Source of the DNA: Holothuria scabra
Taxonomy: Eukaryota; Echinodermata; Holothuroidea; Aspidochirotida; Holothuriidae
Assembly (NCBI GenBank): GCA_037179385.1
Contig: CM074187.1
Coordinates: 4,278,001 to 4,342,000, forward strand
Reading direction: 5' to 3'
Length of the DNA: 64,000 bases
Shown here one piece after another: positions 38,401-50,400 of this stretch (position 1 is its first letter; every line of letters starts with the position of its first letter). Below the pieces are notes generated by a model. That model had not been told where the DNA came from. It made no database searches and saw nothing but the letters and a program-made list of their open reading frames with translations. The translations under genes and the position numbers were made by a program.

Positions 38401-41400
38401 CAATAAGATGCCTACAACTCCGTTGGGCCCTTCCAAACAGCACGTTGATGTCCTGTCACGGCTCTCACTGGCAGAACTATCCAACCATTAATGTACAGTC
38501 AGCGGATCAGTAAGTTTTCACAGATATTGTGACATTATTCGGACAAAAATGCTCTTTCCCCCATATAGCAAATTACCCCCGTATGCCTGTGGGTGTCTGA
38601 ACCATAATATTGCTTTAGGCAATTTAAACTTAGTACAGGCTACAGTGGCTTTGTTTTGTACGTGTTCAAATAGAATGGGCCAAAGTTAACTGAGAGAGAA
38701 GAATTTTGTTATACGACCTGGAACAAGATTATAAAGAACTTAAAAAGTTCAGGTCTGACTCTAACAGGAATAGCTCAGTGGACTTGTAAACACTTTGAAA
38801 CTTGAAACCGTTACTTTAATGTGTTCTAAACAAACTAGCACTGTTTAAAAGTTAGTACAGTTGTTGGTGAGGTCAAATCTCGAGACAAAACAACCACCGT
38901 TTAACGCAGAGTATAATATTTTTGATTACATGTACGTCTTGGGAAGACCTTTATAACATTTTTAAGCATAAAGTGATCATACCACGAATTGAAACACTCT
39001 TCGAGAGTATTTTACCTAGATTTATAAGGAAACCAATTTTCAAAGCTGTTTCTATCACCTCACTAGCATAAAAGAAAGTTGAAGCCTGTCATAAAAACAC
39101 TTTGATTTAACAGAATTTTGACAGTGAACTTTCCGTTAGTTTTAAGCATTTTGTTCTTTACATTAAGGTCTAGCCGTTTACCCAACAACCATTTCTGGAT
39201 TTGAAAACTGTCCGGTGGAAGCAAAGATTTTTGTAAAAGGTCAAACAACATCAGTGACAATAAGTGAGTATGATTCCTACTAAAACATGACCAAATGTTG
39301 TTAAAAGCAACTGGGTCTTTCAATCATTCGTAAGCTTTCTTGCTAGTTAAAGTCAATTTCCTCTGTTTAGGCTATTTTGAAGTGTACAGAATCGCTGGGT
39401 ATAAAACGGGTCTCAAGAGGGTTCAGTGGAGTAAATACTGTAAAATTAGTTGTAAAATTAATCGTAGTAACCAGGGCGCCTTTATGATGAAGTATATTGA
39501 ATTCAAATTAAGCTCGAGTTCCTCAATTTTTTATTGGGTCACCTTATTAAGAGCCAGTGGCCGCGTGCCTTTTGCACCGCCCCCTCCTCTCAGAAGAAAA
39601 AAACCGAGAGTGTCGTGTAACTTGCGTCACACATATTTGATATTTGGTATAGGCCCAATGATCTATTTTAATCACATATCCTAAATGGTCCTCACAGTAT
39701 CAGACCTTTCTAAAATGCCTGTTGAACTAAGGAAAATGAAGGAAAATTTTGGTGCACTCCATTCAACTGGCCTCAATGTTGCCCTTATCATCAGCATTGC
39801 TTCTGATTTCAACTTTGGTTGGGGAATTTATCAGGGCTGTAGTTGAGTCCGGACTAGGACTCTTTATTTCAGAATTTGAAGGACTCGGCTAGAGAGGTTG
39901 ATTTTTTCCCCATTGAGAAAGTACAGGGACCCGATTCCGAGTCCGGAATCGAGTCCATGAAAACTAAAAATAGCCGGACTCTCCGGACTCGACTTCAACC
40001 CTGGAATTAATAAAGGTTGTCTAAAATCCTTAATGCAAGTCTGTCATGAAAATGGCATTAGGCTAGTTTCAAAATTTCAGCGCTCTTTGCTTCATTCTTC
40101 GTGGTTTGCACTTCCTATCATGATCATTATGAAGTTGAGTGTTAAGTTCAAAATTTCTCCGGAGGTAACATCCATATAAAATATCTACAAAATAATCCTC
40201 TCCCCATAAAATTCATCGCCAGGTTGACACCTTCATGTAGTGACAAAGTGTAAACTATCGCAAGGATGAAAAGAACCACACAAATGAGTCAGGCTTTGGG
40301 ATTTAACTGTCGTGCCAACCTCCCGTTACCGTTGTGTTACTGCTACCTCTACCATGACCAAGTTGCACCACCCCCCCCCCCCCCCCCGCCTTAAAAAGAG
40401 AAAGTTAAGTTTGGCGAAACGTCCTCTTAAATGGGACACGTCTATAGAAAACAAATGGTTAGTAGGCCGCCCACCACTTCAGAACGTAGGGCGAAAAGCA
40501 TTGATGTCAACGCAGGTGTTGTTTGTTGAAGTACATGAACATAATACAATTTTGATTTCTTGCTTTTGTATTCCTTTAGTACAAAATAAAGAAAATGTGA
40601 CTGAAATGATGAGCTTCTCTGTTTAAGCACTTATTTAAATTTTAATATGAAATTGTAAAAAGGTCTTATACAGAAGTATGAGAAAAGTGATGGTCACACT
40701 TTTTGTCAACTTGTACCCATTTGCGGTTGGTTCATAAGATAAAAGATGACTTCAATTAGAAATCCTTTTATGTTTGTCGACTGCTATAGTACCATTAACG
40801 CTGTAAACGCGTCTTGTTTTTTTTAATTGGTCTCCCATGATGAGATAATAGTTTGGCGAATCTTTCATCCTTTCAGCACAATCCGTTATCAACGGCATCA
40901 CCGCGGATATCTCATGCAGCTTAGACTCGGCTACTATTTCTGTGGACGGTTTTGTGACCCTAACTTGTACCCCAGTTTTGTCGCTCTCAACAGCTGGCTT
41001 TGGGTCATTCCAGGTGCAACTTACTGGCTCTGCGGGATCAACAATGGCTACTGAACTTGTAGATATTACTATACAGAGTTACGATGCTACTCCTCCTAGT
41101 AAGTACTGACATACCACAACTAGGCGATGATATAACAGTAACTTCACTAATGTTTTGTGGGTAAATCTTTGTGCGTTCATTGGGTTGAAGCTCGTCACTT
41201 GCACAAGCCGAAAAATTACATTTTACATTAACGACCCTTTTCCAAAAAAAAAAATACCGATATGGCAAAAGGCCTTCCACAGAATTTTGGTAGGCTAATG
41301 GTCTCGAGTGCCAATGACTTTTAACTGTTGACAAAACAATGCAAGCCAAAGTTTTACCCACAATCGTATGGAATAACAGTTGGAAATGGGTTTATGTATG

Positions 41401-44400
41401 AAAGTAGTCAGGTGTTTAAAATGTTAAACGTGTCAAGAAAAAGACGGTAAGTTCAAGAATGCTCTGACTTACACCTGTTTCACACTTGGTGCCCTTAAAG
41501 AGATTTTAAAACACTTGTAAGTGCTTGGAGATGGACGACAAAATTACTGTTCGTTATTTCCCGAAACTCGTCCTCAAAACTTTGAGAACCACAACAGAAC
41601 GATTACAAAAGTGGAAGTGAACAGTGATTTCGTCGTGGTTATCTAAGTATCAATAGTTATGTTTGTCTAGTTAAAGGCCGTTTTAACTAGGATGATGATC
41701 TTAGGACATAAGAGATTACCCCCCCCCCCCTTCAAAAAAGGGATGGTAGGATATGATACAGGTGTCTCTGCCTGAAACATGGCGGGAGGCAAAAATAGTA
41801 AATCAAACAAAGAAATTGAAATAACGAAAATTAAAATAAATTAATATTACACGAAAAATGAACTTGCAAAAGGTGAAATGAACACTCTCAATAAACATAA
41901 AAACATTAAGAACTCTACTACTCTTTGACGCTCCTCGCGCATGCGCATCCCAGTTGATCTACTTGTAAGGTTATCACTTGTGGGTAATCTAACCGTCTCA
42001 GTATTATGCATTACAGTACAGTGTGAACTAGTACTTGGCCTCATTTGCCCATGGCCCAATGAAATTATGAGCCAGTGATGCACGTTCTAAGGCGCTTAGC
42101 ACGTTGATGGGCAAACACAAATCGAATCCTAAAAATTATATTACTTCATTGTGGGTATTCTTTATTGCATTTTATGAAACTTTTTACTGTAAACCTGTTA
42201 ACTGGTGTGGTTTCCTTAGTATGCATAGTTTATAGGCTATACAATACGAAAATGTAAATTGTTTCAATGATACTACCAACTGCAATATGTATTATACTTT
42301 CAGTTACTCCTTCCCTTGACTCTGCAGGTAACACCAAATTACATGCCATCATAAATAGATCCAAAAATGGTATGAAGGATTAAAAGTTTAAAAATCTTCC
42401 TTATAGAAATGTAGCAAATCAATAGTTGCACGTCAAGATGCCAGGATAATTAAACGAGCATTTTCTGCACAAAGCATACACGTAAAAATTGGCGATTTTA
42501 TGTGTAATTTTTTGACATGTTCGACCAAAGAACAAATGACAAGTATACATAGGGGGTGTAAGTGGAAGTGAGTTTCTGTTCCTCGGTTTGATTATGGCTT
42601 CAAAGGGCCAAACCTATCACCCCAAACTACAATTTTGGTACAGGGGTATCAAAATTCTCAATTGGCTCAGCTCTTTGATTGACAGCTAATTCAAACAATG
42701 CAGAATATATACCAAAGCTTATGTTACACAACATGAAGTGTACTGAGAGTGATTTGATTATACAAATTGAGTTTTTCTATTACTCACGTTGAGGCAATAA
42801 ACTGAGATTGTATCTGGATGAGGATGAATTTCAGACAATTGTGGGAGGGGTTTAAGTTACCCAATATTGTGATAATGTTGAGTTGAGGATGAGAAATATA
42901 AGATATAGGACAGAAGATATTCATCACGAAACCAACTTGAAAGTAAACACAAGTGTGCCGTTCTTGACGTTGGCATTTAAAGGTAAAGATCAGTTCCTCC
43001 AAAACTTATTTTGAAGAAAAAGCTAAATAACACAATTTTCATCTTATTTCTCTTCAAAGTATCTTTCATTACATTTAATGATTTTACTATTGCATATTCA
43101 AGGTAAACCAATCAGTTATTTCTGGTAAATTTCACATTTGAAGGGAAAAAACATTGTCATGTGACTCCCAACAACCAATCATGAAACTGGACAGTCTACT
43201 ACACTTCTTCAAATTGGGATGACTGTTCCTACCCTCTAAGAGAATAGTGACTCATGTAGCAGTCTCTTATAAACATCTGATATGGGGCATGACTCATCGT
43301 ATGCCTTATTCGAAACCCATGTGTTTACATAGGAAATCCATACATGACCCATATTTTGATTTACACCTTCACAGCTCGTTCTGGGCTAGCTTTCGTTCCA
43401 GTGTACTAATCACATTGTTTATCTTTCCAATTGAGTTTAACAAGCATTTGTCATTGTTGTATTACCTTAACAGATTATCAACCAGCTCAGGACTTTTTTC
43501 CTTGTTTCGCTGGTTCGGCTTGTGATGTCAGCTTGTGTGTGGTGACTGGTGGTGAAACTTCTCAAGGTAAGTTTTAATGTAGAGACTTTTCCAAAGTACT
43601 GAAATAACTTATACCAGACTTGAAGTGAATACGTTCTTCCATACTCACGGTATCGAACAATTGTTACTTGCACTCCGCATGATTAGTTTATACTCTTCCT
43701 TGTACGCAAAGAATTTGCTATAGAAATTTCATGCATTGAAACTCATGCAAAATGTTATAAAACTACTTTTTACCTGAGTTAACAAATGAATATGTGGGAT
43801 TTATATTCATCCTTTCAAGGTGGTGTCAAGGTGTTAAACCTCCAGAAGCATCTGAATTATTTGCCTTTTCTTAAAGGGAAATACTTCGTTAAAAATATTC
43901 CAACATTAAAATTAAATAGCTCTAGTCATTCTCAGATAATTCGGGCTCAACAATTAACTCCAGCAGCGGCTTCATCTCCTCAAAATATTATTCACAAGAA
44001 GAGTTGTGGACGTTGCACCTTTAAAAATGTTAAAATTTTGGGTGAACAAATTATTCTTGAGCAACAAAAACTGAATTTCTATCTGAGGCAAACTTATTTC
44101 TTGAAAAGAAGGCTACCACACTGCCTAATTTGTAACTATTTATCACTCTTTGCCAATAAATATATTGGTTTTAAAGAGGATGAAATTTCCTTGTAAAAGA
44201 AATAGGCTATATTCCCCTTTAACGAACATATTTGTGATTGCTGTTAAACGGCTTAACTTTTTGGGATGAACTAATGAATAGATACCGTATAGCTATAATG
44301 TTCCCGGCATTCTACGTTCCCTAAAATGTTCCATCTTATACCCTGCACCAGTCCTCAGATTATTTTCGCCAAGTAGTCTGCACAAAGTTGTAACATTTTT

Positions 44401-47400
44401 AAATGAAAAACTGTTTGGTATTTTTTACAGCGGCCACTTTTAAAGACGTCACATCTTTTGAAACCGTCGATTACCCACCACCTACTTCTGTGACCTTTGA
44501 CACGGCAGTGACTGGGAGCTCTCCAAATCCAGAATTACAAACTCCTGCAGGTCTCTCCAAAACGTTGATAGCGAATAGTGCTCCTCAGTTTGTGGAAGAA
44601 TACCAGATATGTTTAGATGATACCTTAGGAACAATCTCTGTCATCAACATACCATCTTTACCTTTACAGAGTATGTGTATCAGTGTTCTTTCCCTAGGCA
44701 ACCCTTCATAGAATCACAACTTTCATTTAAAAGATGTTCAATGAGTTGATATCGATAACTTAATGAAATTCTCAAACGGTCATTGTCACATAACATGCTT
44801 ATAGTTAGCATAAAAAGTCAAGTTTCAAGTCACAAAGTCACAGAACACGCTAAAATTTTGAATTTCTTGTGCTATGACTTGTAACGGTTTTGTCAATAAT
44901 TTGAAAAAGTGTCTGGTGACACATTTTTGAAAACCGACTTGAACCGTTAAGCACTCACTCATGAAACACTTATTTGTGTGTAGTGTATAAGGATTGTCTA
45001 AGATTGACCATTTATCATTGGTATGTGAAGAAAATTCAATAGATTTGGAAAAAATTGTTTAATCTCATGAAGCAACTCAATGAGCCGCTTTAAGTCAAAT
45101 CACTGAGAGCATATCTGCCTCAATCCGTTTCTCGGAATGACTTTCGTGGTATGCCTATTTTATTTTTCGGATACTGTCTTGTCATCTGTCTTGTCATCTA
45201 AAAAGACGAGTTTTGACCAACAAACAAACCAGATGAGTTCGATATCATACTGACACAATTCAACAAAGATAATGTTAAATCAGAATGGCCGCCATTGTTT
45301 AAATTTGATTTTATTAAAATAATAATGAAAACTATTTGGAAAAATGCATATGTTTATTTAGATCCGGTCTTATCTCATTCCAAATAACCTCAAATGCTAC
45401 TTCAAAATCATTTTTGTGGAAATTCAGCTCAACTTACATGGCGAAAAAATGACTGCCAATTATGAAGGTTACCATGTATGAATATTAATACTTACTTCTA
45501 TAAATATAAAAAGTGGGTAACAACAAGATACATGAGTTGAAAACAAATTTTACGCTTCACAAACTGAAATTTTGCACGCGAAGCTTTCAACTAAAAACTG
45601 CTAAAAATAGTTCGAAATTGATGTCTTTTTGAGATGGCTGGAAACCATCTTGAATATGGAAAAGTGGCTAGGAACCGCTAGTTGAGTACAGTCATAAGGT
45701 TATTTAAGCAAAGAACGGCCACGGGATGTCAAAAGTGCCACCTTTCATTTTACTACAAAATGTTCGGTCTAAGATTTCCATTGGGAAGATCTCCCTTAAT
45801 ACTACATTCCCAGCGAGAGAGTCGAAAGAGAACTTTAGGAAATATTTGAAACTGTTGTCCAAGGCTTTGTCGACCCGTCCCACTCGTCTCCCAACTTCCC
45901 CATCATTGTAGTAACACTTCCTCAAGAAAAAAACACGTTAGAACCAAGTCACACGAAGCAACGAAACAATATGATTTTTAGCATAAAAATAGCTTCGTGA
46001 CATTTCAGTGTAGTGATCATATTTTAAAGTTCACGGAACCTGTTAGCGTGGCTGAAAAGCAGTGGCCGACTCGACTAAAACCAATTGGTTAGAAACTGGG
46101 CAGTGAAACTCCACCTAACAAACTAGCTACATTGAATTTGCACGTCTGTTATTTTTCGCTAAAATCGCACAAACCTTGTGTTTCCTGCTGAATGTATCAG
46201 TTTAAATTATGTGTTATGCATATCAGCACATGCCATGCATCTGGCACATATATATCAACAGTTACAGTTTGTTTCAAATGAGAAATAATGTCATGGGTTT
46301 GGCATTTAATATAGTGCGAAACTGATACGCATGTACGTAACTTTACCCGAACGAACGGAATAGAGTGGTTTTTAAAGGGGAAATGCAGTCACACCAACTC
46401 GAAGTAGTGTAGTAGACTGTCCTGCTCCTTGATTGGCTCCTGGGAGTCATGTGACAACATTATTTCAGCTCGAATGTGGAATAAATTGCCTGGTCTACCT
46501 TAAATATGCAATAATGAATTTCTAAAATATGATGAAAGATACTTTAAAGATAATTAAGAAGAAAATTGTCAGCTTTAGGCTCTTTCTTCAAAATAAGTTT
46601 GGGTGACTCGTCTTGCCCTTTAAGTAGCATTAGCTTAGTAACATGCAACTAATTTAGTGCGACTTGCCTACTTAAAGGGCAGGAGCAGTCATCCCAAATT
46701 GAAATAGTATAGTACACTGTCCAGTTTCATGATTGGCTGTTAAGAGTCACGTGACAATGTTTTTTTCTTCAAATGTGAAATTTACTGGAAATAACTGCTT
46801 GGTTTACCTTGAATATGCAATAGTTAAAGCATAAAATGTAATGAAAGATACTTTGAAGAGAAATAAGACGAAAATTGTGCTATTTAGCTTTTTCTTCAAA
46901 ATAAGTTTTGGGTGACTGGTCTTTACCTTTAACCAAAAAGTAAGGTAAGACCTTGAATCAGTCAACTCGTTTCATTAGCTACTCATATTTAACTTTCTGA
47001 AGATTTAAACCATAAACACCATTAAAGAGAGAGAAGTGAGATTATTCAAAAAGCTATCAAAGTATTGAAATTTTGTTCAAGTGGTTATAAATATTCTTGT
47101 GGAAATTATAGTAAGTTACTGCAGAAGTTCTACACATTCTGTATTTAAAGCCTAGTCGTAAGAGCGTATGTTGGAATGCACATACCGATGTCAATAATTG
47201 ATTAGTTCAAATCAGAACTGGATCGCTTTCAAAATTTGATGAAAGTCGTAGAAATTTACTTGTTCCTTTTGGGATGGGGACTACCGAGGCATATTTCACA
47301 GTTTTTTAGATTTAAGAATAACAAGTTTTGCTGATATTTTACGATAACATCATCGTATTCTTCGATTAAAAAATGACATGTCTGAGATGAAGAAAGCCGC

Positions 47401-50400
47401 ATTTTAATTTTTTACTTTTTCACCCCAGCGTTGGATTTTTCCTCGACTTTGATGGCTGGTAATGGAAACAAACACTTTGCTTGTGAAGGAGAGGACTTTT
47501 ATATACCAGAACTCTTTGCATTCCAAGACGCGTTACTGGCAAATGGTCTCCAACCAGGTGAGTATAAGAGAGTTCAGAAAGATAGAACGAAGAGCACACA
47601 TGTGAGGTCTAGTATAGACAAGAAGTCGTTAACGTTGGAACAGAAAAGACCTTGTGCATATGATGTCACAGAGCGAAAGTGCGCCCTCCTTTGGGGCAAA
47701 ACAAACCAACACAAACAAATGCAGACAGCTGATTTGATAACCAGTCGAATACGCGCATAGTCTGCTGCACACGTGTGAGGCGAATTCTTATGCGTGCGGC
47801 CACGTGTTCCATTGTTTTGCCCCCAAGGATGACGTCAATGTGTCGTCAATGCACAAGGTCTTAAAAAATTGATGTGTATGAATAGATAACCATGGAGCTG
47901 AGTTTACTAACACGGCGGCTACCTCTCGTATGACATGTAAGGATACGAACAATTATAGGGTAATCGCGAATAGAAGACCTCCAATTGAAGTCGGTAGGAA
48001 AAAGGAGGAGGAGGATGAATTGGGTCAAAACAGTGACCCTACAGAAAGGAGTCACGACCCCCTCCCCCTTCCCCCATTATGTATCTACTACTAAAGGAGT
48101 AAAAATACCGAGAAAAGTTACAACATATTCAGGTCGCTAGGATAAGAGGTCATCGAAACCCTGGTGTTTATTTCATGATCTGTGATATCTTTACATTGTG
48201 GCTTTCATTTACGATCTCTCTTATTTGAAAGCATTTACTGTTTTTAGAAAATGGTTGCACGTATATCTACCATATTTTTTTCGAAATAATAGCAGTTACA
48301 AAGAAATGTGGGATAGATTTTTCGTTGGCCCATGAGACAGTTTCGTTAATTGTATTTCAGTATTCTGCCTCAACACAATTTTCATCATCTTTTGCTTAGA
48401 ATTTGTCTTAGCAGCAGAAGGACGGAGTGCGCAACATAACGTTGACTTCATGTTAAATGTAGACCCACGAACCAACTATGTCTATGTAAGCATACTACAG
48501 GATTCTTTGGTGGAACTACCGGAATATTTCATCGTATTCGTTCAGTGCAACACAGCCATCCCAACCAACGTTTTCTTCAATACGACAATATGTATCATTG
48601 ACGATGATAAAGGTACTTGATGCAAAAAAAAAAATATTCACTCTGGCTCATTTAATTTTCTATTTCATTGTTTTATTTGTTTGTTTTTTCCTTCTTCTTC
48701 TTTTTTTCTTCTTTTCCTAGTACCTGTCTTTGGGTCAAAATTCAGAAAAACTCTTCGTTTATATTATTAATTTGTTCACTTTGATGTCATTGTGCGGAAA
48801 CAAATTTCAATTTCATTTACATTTTGCTCATTCAGAAGAAGCAGAAGAACCCCTTTCAACCATGGCATACCCAAGTACAACAGCACCCGTTTCTACAACT
48901 GACCAGCCCAGTTCAACGGCAGCCGGTTCCACAAGTAGACAGGTCAGTTCAACTGCACCAGCTTCAACAAGTGAGCAAGCAAGTTCGACAGCACCCGCCT
49001 CGACATCGGAGCAAGCCAGTACAACAGCACCGGCCTCCACATCGGAACAAGCCAGTACAACAGCACCGGCTTCAACAACGTTCCATACGAGTACTCCACC
49101 AGTTTTTAGGACAACTACCTTAGACATCACAACTCAAGCGGAACCTACAACAGTGGTTATTCCTACGACGGGTGTAACGCCCATCACCGATCAGCAACCC
49201 ACTACCGATCAGCAGCTCACCACTGGACAGGGGTCACCCACCACCTCACAGCAGCAAACCCAAACCGCCACTCAGCAATCACCTGAAACCGATGTAACGA
49301 CTGATGGCAGTGAAGTTACAACGGGAACGGCAACGGGCATGACTACAAATGCCGATAGTTTCACTACATCTCCAGTTGGTAAGCTTTCCTTCCAACATAC
49401 GCTACACCATCGTTCCTCAATATATCTTTAACTAGTTTCCTGAAAAATTGTAGTTTTGCTGTATGTTTGAAAACAATTTTATTCTTTGTATTTCTTTTGC
49501 AAAACAAATGTTCTCTTTATGATACTCGACGTTATAATTATGATAAAATAGCACGTTTTTTAGAAACCAGGAAAATCTTTCTTCCAATGTTTTCTTCATC
49601 CCCAGAATCAGTGGATGGTCGACAACTGGGCTGCCCTGCAGGTTCCTTCCAGTGTTCCGATGGGTTTTGCATAGAGGAGGCAAGAATCTGTGACGAAATA
49701 TCACATTGTGAAGGTGATGAATCCAATTGTGCAGGTTAGTATACTTTATATGAGATTCAACTTACACCCTTTGTAGCTTACGGAAGTGCATTCTTACACG
49801 AAAAATATAGTGACAGCATTTTCTATTAGAGTACCTCGTTATATATGCCTTTTCTGGAATTGCTGATTTTGATCAAGTGACAACCTTGTGTTTAATCAAT
49901 TTGTTCAATTAATGCAGAAAAGCTTCTTGTTTTACATTCAGTACTTGTATACAGAAATGTTATGAAAATAGATTTTAAGCAAAATAATATAGACATGTAA
50001 GATTTAGCAGAGTTGTTTAGAAAATTGGGATGAATGTTATTTCCTTGAAAAACCCCTGTTGGTTGTCAAAAACATTTCATTGTCTGTGATAAGTACTGAA
50101 TGTGAAAATGTAATTTTTCATTGACATTAATTGAACTGTGACGAAATGTATCAATAACAAAAAAAATTTTACAATTTTTAACGAAAAAATAATTGCACAA
50201 GAAAAGTGATATTGTTTGAACTGATAAATCTTCTCCATTCAGTCATCATGTGAAAATTAAGAGCGTTTTATTAGCTCCCACCTTTAATTAGCTTAATTCC
50301 TAGAAAATTCTCTTTGAACTGAGTCTCTTCGATGTTATAGTAAGTATTTGCTTAAAATGCCCTCTTCAAGAAACGGTGTTCAATTTAACTATGATCGGTG

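Larger units (their letters stand above)
41099..43473. other. Introns around the tentative micro-exon 13
   Basis: Apart from the 24-nt exon 13, no exon. The second half is a family X copy (42602-43235). Oligo-C run at about 41720. Confidence 0.5.
44671..47428. other. Intron between exons 15 and 16
   Basis: 2.8 kb, no exon supported. Holds two reverse-orientation family X segments. Confidence 0.5.

Noticed and set aside
46375..46932. CRISPR-like or satellite array
   Set aside because: Only two half-unit copies of a dispersed eukaryotic repeat; not regularly spaced short repeats.
48828..49130. 100-codon minus-strand frame with a 12-residue repeat
   Set aside because: Antisense of the mucin minisatellite; open only because the 36-bp unit has no stop in that frame.
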